Assembly (NCBI RefSeq): GCF_001512305.1
Contig: NZ_LNUT01000004.1
Span: forward strand, 1,039,757 to 1,103,756
Length of the DNA stretch: 64,000 nucleotides
Direction of reading: 5' to 3'
Source of the DNA: Arthrobacter sp. EPSL27
GTDB taxonomy: Bacteria; Actinomycetota; Actinomycetes; Actinomycetales; Micrococcaceae
Shown here: one piece after another, positions 35,705 through 43,629 of the stretch
Layout: every line of letters begins with the position of its first letter
How positions within the stretch are numbered: position 1 is the stretch's first letter
Notes under the pieces: generated by a model
What the model was told of the DNA's origin: nothing
The model's database searches: none
The model's input: the letters and a program-made list of their open reading frames with translations, nothing else
Program-made: the position numbers and the translations under genes

Positions 35705-35950
35705 ATGACTGAACCGGCTCGGCGTGATAACCGCCCGGACCGTGCGGGGCGCGGTCCTGGGCTGGATTCCCCGCGGGTCCTCCGGGTCCTGGCCGTGGTG
35801 TTCACAGTTGCCGCAGCGGGGGCGCTGACGCTGGTCGTCCTCGATCTTGTGATCGCCCGGCCGGCTGCGGGCGATGTCTTCATTACCGCCCTGAATGCCC
35901 TGGCGGCGTTCCTGTTGTGGCGCCGGGTGTTGGAACAATCCCGGGCATGA
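35705..35950 (+). CDS. Small two-helix membrane protein
   Basis: 81 residues. A charged N terminus (MTEPARRDNRPDRAGRG), then VLAVVFTVAAAGALTLVVLDLVIA and ALNALAAFLLWRRV. The ribosome site GAGGG is upstream of the ATG. A typical small membrane protein of unknown function; it is transcribed away from repeat copy B. Confidence 0.55.
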   Translation: MTEPARRDNRPDRAGRGPGLDSPRVLRVLAVVFTVAAAGALTLVVLDLVIARPAAGDVFITALNALAAFLLWRRVLEQSRA

Positions 35951-36035
35951 GGAAAGGGCGGCACCGAAGTGGCGGCCTTTCGCCGTTTCCCTCTGCAAAG
36001 GAAATTTGGGTGGGCAGCGTCTCGCTGCCTGGTGG

Positions 36036-36185
36036 TTAGAGGTTGTGGTGTTCCTGAGCCCAGCCGATGTTCGCGGGCCCGGTTGGTTCGCCGGCGGTGA
36101 GCAGACGAATCTCGACGACGTCCTCAGCCACGCTGGGCTCAGCCGCCGGCTTGTCGTCGTCGGTCAGGATGTATTCGGTTCCCAT
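36036..36185 (-). CDS. Short acidic plasmid protein
   Basis: 49 residues with ribosome site AGGGAAG seven bases before ATG at 36185. Acidic N-terminal half (EYILTDDDKPAAEPSVAEDV), ending IGWAQEHHNL. No known family. It is the short gene just after the DUF4192 gene on the same strand. Confidence 0.5.
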   Translation of the reverse strand: MGTEYILTDDDKPAAEPSVAEDVVEIRLLTAGEPTGPANIGWAQEHHNL

Positions 36186-36332
36186 GCTCACGCTTCCCTG
36201 GTCGGTGCAGTGTTCCTGGGGTTCACTGTAGCCGTGGTTTCTACACGCTAGCTGGGTTCTGAGCTGCGCCCGCGCGAGCGTCCGGCGGCCGGCGGAGCGC
36301 AGCGGGGGAGGCCGCCCCGCCACCGGCAAAAC

Positions 36333-36367
36333 GCCGGGCCGGGATCTCTTGGTGATCCCGGCCCGGC
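36333..36367. terminator. Terminator-like hairpin after the DUF4192 gene
   Basis: Long stem GCCGGGCCGGGATC / GATCCCGGCCCGGC around a short loop, directly beside the stop of the minus-strand DUF4192 gene (36377). Confidence 0.6.
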
Positions 36368-36376
36368 CCTGTCCGG

Positions 36377-37354
36377 TTAGTTGTTGTGGCGCTGGTAGGA
36401 GGTTTCCGGGTCGCGGGCGACCTCTGCGACTGAGCCGCGGTTGATCAGTTCCAGCAGCAGCCCTGCCAGCCGGAACCCGGGGGCGTCCGTGTCCGCGTGC
36501 TTGAGGTACCGGGCCGCTTGGGTGCCGTTGCCTTTGAGCCATTCCAGCCAACCCGTCAGGGTCAGCATCGGTGCGCGCTGGCCCGTGGGGACTGCCTTCA
36601 TCAGCTCGAACGCTATGGACTGGGCCCGGTCCACCCGGGTCCAGTCGGGGCGTCCGGTGAAGGTCCCGAGGATGACGTCGGCGAAGTTGCCGTTCTGGGT
36701 GGTGATGGTCTCGCGGAACAGGAAGTCCCGGACCATCTTGTGCTGGAAGGCTCCCGCGATGCTCCGGGCCGTGTCGTGGTCGGGGGTCCCGGTGCTGTCC
36801 AGCACGGCCGCCCACTCGGCGCAGGCTTCCTCAATGTCCGCCTCCGTGCCTTCGGGTGCCTGCACCGGCATGGCCCAGGTGCCCAGCAGGGCGGGGTTGT
36901 AGACGTCGATGTCCGTGGCGCTGCCGAAGAAGGTGAACGTCGCGTTGGCTTCGCTGTCGGTGATCTGCGCCAGCGGGTGCTCCTCGTCCGTGCCGAACTC
37001 CGTCCAGTGAGTGGAGGTCACGAGCCAGACGTTCCGCACGGGCATCCGGGCAGCGGCCAGCTCGGACACCAGCGCGGCGACGTGTGCGGCGTAGGGGTAG
37101 CTGTCCTGGTTCTCGTGGGTGTAGACGACGATGTAGGACGCCGTTGCCTTGTCGTCGTTGGCGGCGTGGCTGGTCAGTGTCTGCGCGTAGTTGACCGGCT
37201 CGACGTGTTCGGGTGCATCTACCCGCAGGGTCGCGCCGAGGGCGCCAGCATTGGCGGTGAGGACCACGAACGATTCCGAGGGCGTGATGCCCAGCAGGTG
37301 CGGGATGGTCGCCAGCAGGTCGGCGGGGCCGGTGAGGTTGATCTTTTCAATCAT
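36377..37354 (-). CDS. DUF4192 domain protein
   Basis: 325 residues. The opening (KINLTGPADLLATIPHLLGITPSESFVVL) is the DUF4192 signature, seen across actinobacterial chromosomes and plasmids. Further pattern: SHAANDDKATASYIVVYT and QAARYLKHADTDAPGFRLAG near the end. The function is unknown. Its leader is repeat copy C. A plasmid maintenance or regulatory role is possible, but there is no direct evidence. Confidence 0.8.
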   Translation of the reverse strand: MIEKINLTGPADLLATIPHLLGITPSESFVVLTANAGALGATLRVDAPEHVEPVNYAQTLTSHAANDDKATASYIVVYTHENQDSYPYAAHVAALVSELAAARMPVRNVWLVTSTHWTEFGTDEEHPLAQITDSEANATFTFFGSATDIDVYNPALLGTWAMPVQAPEGTEADIEEACAEWAAVLDSTGTPDHDTARSIAGAFQHKMVRDFLFRETITTQNGNFADVILGTFTGRPDWTRVDRAQSIAFELMKAVPTGQRAPMLTLTGWLEWLKGNGTQAARYLKHADTDAPGFRLAGLLLELINRGSVAEVARDPETSYQRHNN

Positions 37355-37727
37355 GGTGTTGCTCCTTTTGCAGAGGATTCCGGTGGGTGGGGCGGCTGTG
37401 GTGACCGGCCAGCGTCCCCTCTCCCCGGTTGTTTTTGGTTGCTGGCAAGCTCGCTTGCTCGGCGGCCGACGGAGCCCTGTCTACCCGCAGGGCAAGGGGC
37501 AGGAAATTCCCGGAGGGAATCAGCGACGCAGGAGCGCCGGAGGGACATTTCCTGCACCGCAGGCCCCGGGAGGAACGACCGGGGCTAGACGGGGTGGAGC
37601 GGACGCCTAGAATCCGAAGGACAGCAACCAAAAGACGTCGTAGACAAGACAGGGCCAGGGCGGGCCGGAGCCCTGCGACGGACAGCGCTGGCCCCCACAG
37701 CCGGACGCGCCAGCGGACGCCCGAAAG
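37352..37727 (-). repeat. Triplicated plasmid leader, copy C
   Basis: The most diverged copy of the leader repeat, upstream of the DUF4192 gene. Its outer end continues into a stretch (about 37718-37760) with a weaker match near 38896-38931. Confidence 0.8.
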
Positions 37728-37853
37728 TACTGTCTGTGGACCTGCGGTGCCCGTGGGCCGGGCCGGGGGTGTCCTGTTCTGCCTTCGGGCCCTGGACCTG
37801 TGAGCGGCCGGTTCCTTCACTTCGTTGTCACCGGCGGCTGCTAGGGTCCGGGC

Positions 37854-38756
37854 ATGGATGAACTGTTGCCGGGACCGGGCCCTGCTGCTGCACGCGACAT
37901 GTCGGGCCGGTCCGGTTTCGACACCGGCTTCCTCGGTGTGCCGGTGCTCGTTCCGACCCTGGCAGGGGTTGAGACGGTCCTTCTGCCCTACACGCATTTC
38001 TCCGTACTCATGCGGCCGGACAAACGCCTTGCCGCGGTGACGGCCCTGGGGATTGACGGGGCGAAGCTGATGAACCTGGACCGTTCCGGCATCCAGTGGC
38101 GGCTTGATCCCCGGCTGGGCGAAGACCAGCAGACCGGCGAGAGGGTTTACGCCCGCAACGATATTGACCGGGGCCACCTGGTCCGCCGGGCCTCAGCCGT
38201 CTGGGGCGAGACCCGGGAAGAGGCCGCCCGGGCCAACGAGGACACCTTCCACTACACGAACGCCGCGCCCCAAGCGGCAACGTTCAACCAGGGCCTGGAC
38301 CTCTGGCTCGGCCTGGAATCCTATCTGCAGGAGAACGCAGCCGACAACGGGCGACGGCTCGTCGTGTTCACCGGCCCGATCTTCAGTGACACCGACCCCG
38401 CCTACCGGGGCGTGAACATTCCGCTGCGGTACTTCAAGGTCGCCGTCTTCCTCCATGACGGAGACCTCGCCGCAACCGGCTACATCGTGGACCAGACACC
38501 CGAGCTCGCAAACCTGCCTGACGTCCCGCGGCCCGGCGCCGTCGACGAGGCTCCCCCGCTTGGCCCCTTCCGCACCTTCCAGGTCCCCGTCCGAGACATT
38601 GCCGCCCTGACCGGGCTGAACCTGGACCAGCTCGTGGCCGCAGACCGGATGCCGATCGCCCGCGCGCTGACCACCACCCCGGTCACCTCCACCTGGAGAC
38701 GGCTGACCTCACCGCTGGACCTCGACCTGGACTTCGACCTCCACGGCACAGACTGA
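37854..38756 (+). CDS. DNA/RNA non-specific endonuclease
   Basis: 300 residues. The motif NDIDRGHLVRR carries the DRGH His of the Serratia-type NUC fold, followed by TFHYTNAAPQAATFNQGLD with the metal-binding Asn, and YFKVAVFLHDG. No export signal is visible, so it may act in the cytoplasm or be released by another route. Its plus-strand start at 37854 follows the diverging DUF4192 leader. Confidence 0.88.
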   Translation: MDELLPGPGPAAARDMSGRSGFDTGFLGVPVLVPTLAGVETVLLPYTHFSVLMRPDKRLAAVTALGIDGAKLMNLDRSGIQWRLDPRLGEDQQTGERVYARNDIDRGHLVRRASAVWGETREEAARANEDTFHYTNAAPQAATFNQGLDLWLGLESYLQENAADNGRRLVVFTGPIFSDTDPAYRGVNIPLRYFKVAVFLHDGDLAATGYIVDQTPELANLPDVPRPGAVDEAPPLGPFRTFQVPVRDIAALTGLNLDQLVAADRMPIARALTTTPVTSTWRRLTSPLDLDLDFDLHGTD

Positions 38757-38960
38757 CCTCCCCCGACCTGACCTGACCCGGCACCGGAGCCACCCGGCAA
38801 GGCAGGCCCCGACAGGTGGCAAAAGCAACAGTTTTAGCAAGGCAGGCCCCGCGATGGGCGGCCACACCGACCAGGCCGCCGGCCGCACCGGCGCACGCCC
38901 GAAGCACTGTCTTTAGTCCCGCGCGGTGCCCGCCCGTCTTGTGGGAAGGGCCGTGGCAGG

Positions 38961-39629
38961 ATGGGGTCCATTATGGACAGGCGGTTGCGGCGCGCTCCTG
39001 ACGCGGAATGGGTGCTGATGTACCGGCTCGGACTGAGCCGGAAACGCATCGCTGAGCTCGTGCGCGCCGAACCGGCCGCCGTCGGATACCACCTGGTCAT
39101 CGCCCGCTGCCAGGACCCGGGCCTCGAGGCGGAACACCAGGCAGCCGCCGGTGCAGTACCTACCCCTTACCCCTCCCCCGCGGACCTTTCCCGCATGGAA
39201 GAGGTCGTCGCCTGGGCCTTGGTCGAAGGCCGGCTCCCAGACGGCCGTTCCTCAGACCGGGACGAAAGGTCGATGGCCCGGTGGCTCTCTGATCGTCGGC
39301 GCGAAGCAGCCGAAGGCACCCTTGACCCGGCCTACAGCCGCGGTCTTGCCCAGGTGCCGGGGTGGGCCGAGAACCCAAGGGCAGCAGCGGACGAAGAGCG
39401 TTGGAACCAACGCTTGGCCCAACTCGTGGACTTCCGTCATGAGGGCAATGACTGGCCCCGCCACCACGACTATGACTCAGAACGGGAACACACCCTCGGG
39501 GTCTGGATCCACACGCAGCGGTACAAACGCCGCCGCGGCGACCTCGACCCCATGAAAGCCAAGCTTCTGGACGCCGCAGTCCCGGGATGGCAGACGGGGA
39601 GGACCCGGGGCCGCCGTCCCCGGTCGTGA
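38961..39629 (+). CDS. Helicase-associated (HA) domain protein
   Basis: 222 residues. An N-terminal helix-turn-helix (MYRLGLSRKRIAELVRAEPAAVGYHL) is followed by HA-type repeats: WNQRLAQLVDFRHEGNDWPR and LGVWIHTQRYKRRRGDLDP. HA repeats usually follow helicases, but here the helicase core is absent. Start ATG 38961, with 38973 possible. It is probably a DNA-binding plasmid protein. Confidence 0.72.
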   Translation: MGSIMDRRLRRAPDAEWVLMYRLGLSRKRIAELVRAEPAAVGYHLVIARCQDPGLEAEHQAAAGAVPTPYPSPADLSRMEEVVAWALVEGRLPDGRSSDRDERSMARWLSDRRREAAEGTLDPAYSRGLAQVPGWAENPRAAADEERWNQRLAQLVDFRHEGNDWPRHHDYDSEREHTLGVWIHTQRYKRRRGDLDPMKAKLLDAAVPGWQTGRTRGRRPRS

Positions 39630-40021
39630 TCGGAAGGTCGCGTTTCCCAGCGGCGAAGCGTCAGGGCGCCAGTAGAATGGCTTCGGTTCTCCAGTCCCCC
39701 CAGCTTGGAGAACCGGGAGCCTCCGCGCTTGAGTCCCCGGACTCGCGCAGAGGCTTCCTCATCGGCCCGATAGATGTCGTCACCCTCCGCGCCGCTCCCC
39801 CGGCTGCCCGCCGGGAAACAACCCCTCTCAGGACCGGCGATGACGTCAGCCGAGGACGTCATGCCGGCAGCAAGGACACCCACTGGGTTGTGCCCACTGT
39901 GGACAGGTGGAGCCCTCCGCACAGCTCAAAGCTGTCCCCACTGGCGTACAACCCGTCCCGCCGGAGGCCGGAACCAAGACAGTGAATAGTTATTCTGTCG
40001 GGCCCAGGAGCTACACTTAAT
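39630..40021. other. Intergenic region with hairpins
   Basis: About 390 bases without a convincing gene. A hairpin at 39685-39714 (GGTTCTCCA / TGGAGAACC) follows the HA gene and may terminate it. A smaller one, ACAGCT CAA AGCTGT, lies near 39920-39934. The right end carries the LexA box and umuD promoter. Confidence 0.5.
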
Positions 40022-40035
40022 CGAACATATATTCG
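40022..40035. promoter_or_regulatory. LexA (SOS) box upstream of umuD
   Basis: CGAACATATATTCG differs by one base from the Gram-positive consensus CGAAC-N4-GTTCG. It lies 15 bases before the umuD GTG, so umuDC should be repressed by LexA and induced by DNA damage. Confidence 0.82.
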
Positions 40036-40050
40036 AATAAAAGGTGTGTT

Positions 40051-40482
40051 GTGGGCGTTGTTGTTGGTCCCCGTGTGATAGACGCGGGCGCATCCTTGTT
40101 GTCGGTGCTGATCTCTCCGGTCGCTGTTGCGGCCGGCTATCCCTCGCCCGCGCAGGACTACTTCGATGGCCGGATCGACCTGAACGAGCACCTGATCAAG
40201 GACGTCACGAGCACCTATGTCGTGCGGGTGTCCGGGGAGTCAATGGCCGGCGCCGGGATCAGCGACGGTGATGAACTGATCGTCAACCGTGCCCTGGAAC
40301 CGGTGGACGGGTCCGTGGTCGTTGCGGTCCTGGACGGGGAGCTGACCATCAAACGACTGCGGATCACCGGAGCCGGGGTCGTGCTGCAGGCGGAGAACCC
40401 GGCCTACCCGGATATCCGGGTGCCGTCCTTGTCCGATCTGGTGGTGTGGGGCGTCGCAACCCGATGCCTCCATGTCGTCTAG
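40051..40482 (+). CDS. umuD: UmuD-like S24 peptidase family protein
   Basis: 143 residues. Contains the catalytic Ser in VSGESMAGAGI and Lys in DGELTIKRL, and a probable self-cleavage region near AAGYPSPAQDYFDG. UmuD loses its N terminus when RecA filaments form and then joins UmuC in polymerase V. GTG at 40051 has AAGGTG upstream. The stop is eight bases before umuC. A LexA box lies directly upstream. Confidence 0.92.
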   Translation: MGVVVGPRVIDAGASLLSVLISPVAVAAGYPSPAQDYFDGRIDLNEHLIKDVTSTYVVRVSGESMAGAGISDGDELIVNRALEPVDGSVVVAVLDGELTIKRLRITGAGVVLQAENPAYPDIRVPSLSDLVVWGVATRCLHVV

Positions 40483-40490
40483 GGCCGGCC

Positions 40491-41789
40491 GTGACTAAGC
40501 CGGCGGTGATGCGGCACATGCCGCAGATCGCGCATGTGGATGTGAACTGTTTCTATGCCTCGGCCGAGCGGGCCTTCAACCCGTCCCTGGAGGGACGGCC
40601 CGTCATCGTCCTGTCCAACAACGACGGCTGCGCCGTCACCCGCTCCCCCGAAGCCAAAGCCCTCGGCATCCCCATGGGTGAGCCATGGTTCAAAATCGCC
40701 CCGCGCGCCAAACAATGGGGCCTCGTTGCCCTCTCGAGCAACTACGAGCTCTACGGCGACATCAGCGCACGGGTCATGGAACTGCTGGGCCGGTACTCGG
40801 CCTGGCTGGAGGTCTACAGCATCGACGAGGCGTTCCTCGGCGTCAAAGGCACCCCGCACGAACTCCTGGCCCTGGGCCGGGACATGAAGGCCACCGTGCG
40901 GCGGAACGTGGGCGTGCCGGTCTGTGTGGGGATCGCGCCCACGAAGACGCTGGCGAAGCTGGCAAACAAATGGGCCAAGAACAACCCGGCCTTCGACGGG
41001 GTCTGCCATTGGGACTCCGTGCCCGCCGCGGACAGGGAAGGGTTGATGCGCCGCCTGTCCGTCATCGAGATCTGGGGTGTCGCCACGCACCTGACCAAAC
41101 GCCTCAACGCCATAGGGATCCATTCCATCCTTGACCTGTCCCGGGCCGATCCGGTCATGATCCGGGACCGCTTCTCCGTGGTCATGATGCGCACCGTCCT
41201 GGAGCTGCAGGGAACCCCCTGCATCCCGATGGAAGAAGAACGCATCGGCCGGGACCAGCTCATCTTCTCCCGCTCCTTCGCGACCCCGATCACCACCGCC
41301 GCCGGGATCCGGCAGGTAATGAGCGTCTACGGCCAGCAGGCCTCGGCCCGGCTGGCCAAACACGGCCTCCAGGCCAAGGTCCTCACCGCGTTCGCCGGCA
41401 CCTCACACTTCAACCCGAAAGACACCTCCTACCCCTCGGTCTGCGTGCCGCTGCCCATGCCCACCGCCGACCCCGTCCTGCTGACCAAGGCCGCGCACGC
41501 GCTCCTGCCCCGCATCTGCGAGGGCATCCGCTACGCCAGGGCCGGCATCATGGTCACCGACCTGCGCCCCAGCGGCAACCAGGCACCCCTGGCCCTGTTC
41601 GAAAACCCGCACGAGGAACGCCACGTCGGAACCCTCCTGGAAGACATCACCCGCCGCTACGGGCGCGGATCCATCGGCCTGGGCCACGGAGGCATCCGCG
41701 GCGGACCGGACTGGACCATGAAACGGGACATGCTCTCCCCCCGCTACACCACCCACTGGGACGAACTCCCCCTCGTCAAAGCCGCCTAA
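40491..41789 (+). CDS. umuC: Y-family polymerase subunit UmuC
   Basis: 432 residues. Catalytic motifs: DVNCFYASAERAFNP, LSNNDGCAVTRSPEAK, EVYSIDEAFLGV, all as in UmuC/DinB. The HhH and little-finger parts follow (VGIAPTKTLAKLANKWAK, RYGRGSIGLGHGG). It performs error-prone translesion synthesis with UmuD'. GTG at 40491; an ATG at 40509 is also possible. The C-terminal end is complete. Confidence 0.93.
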   Translation: MTKPAVMRHMPQIAHVDVNCFYASAERAFNPSLEGRPVIVLSNNDGCAVTRSPEAKALGIPMGEPWFKIAPRAKQWGLVALSSNYELYGDISARVMELLGRYSAWLEVYSIDEAFLGVKGTPHELLALGRDMKATVRRNVGVPVCVGIAPTKTLAKLANKWAKNNPAFDGVCHWDSVPAADREGLMRRLSVIEIWGVATHLTKRLNAIGIHSILDLSRADPVMIRDRFSVVMMRTVLELQGTPCIPMEEERIGRDQLIFSRSFATPITTAAGIRQVMSVYGQQASARLAKHGLQAKVLTAFAGTSHFNPKDTSYPSVCVPLPMPTADPVLLTKAAHALLPRICEGIRYARAGIMVTDLRPSGNQAPLALFENPHEERHVGTLLEDITRRYGRGSIGLGHGGIRGGPDWTMKRDMLSPRYTTHWDELPLVKAA

Positions 41790-41827
41790 AACACCCGCAC
41801 GACCGCACCACGAAAGAACGCACCCCC

Positions 41828-42166
41828 ATGACCAGCACCATCGAAGCCCCCACCCAGACCAACGAGCTTCAGGTCCGGACCGACCCGGCAGGCAAACCCC
41901 TCGCCATCCGCCACGACGGACGGATCTGGCTTGTCGATCCCGCCACCGACTCCCAGCACTGGTACGGGAGAGACACCTGGTGGGACACCCGCCGCACAGC
42001 AGCCGTTGGAAGCGGTGACCTCGTCAGCATCGAATATTGGCGCCTCCAGGTCAGATCCGACACTCATTCGGCCCTTCGGACCGCGACGCTGCGCCGGAAC
42101 CCGCTCTCCACCCAGTGGCTCCTGGAAAGCATCAGCGACGCCGACGAAACAACGGAAGAAGAGTGA
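41828..42166 (+). CDS. Small protein after umuDC (DUF6504-like)
   Basis: 112 residues. The centre (DGRIWLVDPATDSQHWYGRD and LVSIEYWRLQVR) resembles the DUF6504-type partners that follow Y-family polymerase genes in actinobacteria. No catalytic site is known. It lies 38 bases after umuC, and its stop overlaps the next start by four bases. A decayed second copy of its middle occurs near 42559-42640. Confidence 0.6.
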   Translation: MTSTIEAPTQTNELQVRTDPAGKPLAIRHDGRIWLVDPATDSQHWYGRDTWWDTRRTAAVGSGDLVSIEYWRLQVRSDTHSALRTATLRRNPLSTQWLLESISDADETTEEE

Positions 42167-42429
42167 ACGGCCAACCCATCAACGATCAAACGTGGGCATC
42201 GATCCGGGCGGAATTCACCCTGCCGGCCCTCGAGCAGGTGCACCGCCGGCTTTCCGAGCTCATGGAAGACCCCGAACCGGTGATACGGCAACTCGTCCGC
42301 GTCTTCATCGCCGACGGGACCTTCTGCCCAGGATTCCAGTTCCTCCCCGGCGGGCAGCTCCAGCCGACGGTTACAGCACTCTTCCGCAGAGCCATGGAGC
42401 TGGATATCCCGCACAACTGTGAGTCTTAA
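42163..42429 (+). CDS. Small protein coupled to the umuDC cassette
   Basis: 88 residues. GTG at 42163 overlaps the preceding TGA (GTGA), with GGAAG upstream. It is mostly helical (ALEQVHRRLSELMEDPEPV) with a more hydrophobic C-terminal half. No family recognised. As the last cassette gene it may modulate or assist UmuC, which is inference from coupling only. Confidence 0.55.
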   Translation: MNGQPINDQTWASIRAEFTLPALEQVHRRLSELMEDPEPVIRQLVRVFIADGTFCPGFQFLPGGQLQPTVTALFRRAMELDIPHNCES

Positions 42430-42558
42430 CAGTGGCTGGTCTGGGACTGGCTGGCAGGATAGGTGCAGGCCGTTCCGCCCCGTCGACCAGCTGAAAGGCA
42501 ACCCCGCTCCCCTGCTGCGCGCGCTGGAAGCCCACGCTGGCACTAACACCGGCCCTTG

Positions 42559-42640
42559 ACCGCACCGGCGGGCTGCGCGGCGGCCGTCGGCAGCCGCGAC
42601 CTGGTCAGCATCAAATACTGGCGCGTGCAGGTCCGCCTTA
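42559..42640 (+). pseudogene. Remnant of a second DUF6504-like gene
   Basis: Reads AAAVGSRDLVSIKYWRVQVR, a close match to the middle of the 112-residue protein (TAAVGSGDLVSIEYWRLQVR), but without start or rest. A decayed partial duplication. Confidence 0.6.
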
Positions 42641-42733
42641 TCTACCCTCGGGCGGGGTTCTCAGCCATGTGTGTTCTGAACTAGGGTCGTCTCGGAACGC
42701 ACGGATTATCTACCCCTAACGAGGTACGTTCGT

Positions 42734-42872
42734 ATGGCGCAGTCCCTGATTCCGTTTCCTTCGACCAACCACCCGAACGTCCCGATCCGTGGGTGGGATT
42801 GGACTATTTTGTGGCGTCATCGAGCAGCTGCCGGAACTGCTCCTCGGTGTTCAGCGTCAGTTTCTCGCCGTT
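42734..42872 (+). pseudogene. Truncated gene start at the cadmium island boundary
   Basis: From ATG at 42734 the first 23 codons (MAQSLIPFPSTNHPNVPIRG, then WDW) look protein-like. After that the frame runs antisense into the thioredoxin-fold gene and stops soon. This fits a plasmid gene cut when the metal island was inserted. Confidence 0.4.
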
Positions 42873-43496
42873 GAGGAAGAACGTGGGAGTGCCGGTGACG
42901 CCCAAGGCGGTACCGTCCGCAACGTCTTTGCGGATCCTGTCCTTGGTCGCCTCATCGGCGACGGCGGCATCATATTTGTCCAGGGCCAGGCCGAGCTCCT
43001 GCGCAAACGTGCGGAACAGGGCGGCCTGGGAGTCCTGTTTTTCGCCCCACTGCGGCTGCGTGTCGAACATTTTGGTGTACATCTGTTCATACTTGCCCTG
43101 CTGGGCGGCGGCTTCGACGGCGAGGGCGGCGGTGCCGGAGTTCCGGTGCCCGGGCAGGGGGAAGTAGCGGTTCACGAAAGTGACCCGGTCCCCGTATTCC
43201 TTCTTCAGTTCCTCCACCAGCGGCACGGCCGCACGGCAGGATTCGCATTCGAAGTCCAGGAATTCGACCAACTGCGCCTTTTCGGTGGCCAGGGCGGTCA
43301 CGCGGTGGCTGTCCTCGCGGACGAGCTGGGCGTCCGCCGCCGGCTGCACGGCTTCCGGTGACGGTTTGCTAGCGGCGAAGACCGCGTACCAGATCAGGCC
43401 ACCTCCGAGGATGACTCCGATCAGGATCCAGAGGACCATGCGGACTGTCCGGGCCGGGTCGGTGGTTTTCGGAGACGTGGATGGTGCTTGAGTCAT
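42804..43496 (-). CDS. Membrane-anchored DsbA-like thioredoxin
   Basis: 230 residues. One N-terminal membrane helix (MVLWILIGVILGGGLIWYAV) anchors an external thioredoxin domain: LDFECESCRAAVPLVEELKK with active-site CESC, and cis-Pro region TGTPTFFLNG. It probably makes or reshuffles disulfides in exported proteins. It lies downstream of the PaaK-like gene of the cadmium operon, and a CcdA/TlpA pair elsewhere in the island suggests a thiol-redox theme. Confidence 0.85.
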   Translation of the reverse strand: MTQAPSTSPKTTDPARTVRMVLWILIGVILGGGLIWYAVFAASKPSPEAVQPAADAQLVREDSHRVTALATEKAQLVEFLDFECESCRAAVPLVEELKKEYGDRVTFVNRYFPLPGHRNSGTAALAVEAAAQQGKYEQMYTKMFDTQPQWGEKQDSQAALFRTFAQELGLALDKYDAAVADEATKDRIRKDVADGTALGVTGTPTFFLNGEKLTLNTEEQFRQLLDDATK

Positions 43497-43629
43497 TAGT
43501 GGGGCATGCTTTCCTGGTCGCGGTGGGCGGCGGGTTCGATCTGAAAAGGTGAATATTCGGCGGGCATATGGATCCTGAAAAACCCAGAGGACCGAAGATC
43601 TGCGGGAAGGACAGGACCGGTCTGCCCTT

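Noticed and set aside
39587-39985. 132-codon ORF before umuD
   Set aside because: Composition unlike neighbours and overlaps hairpins; no family features.
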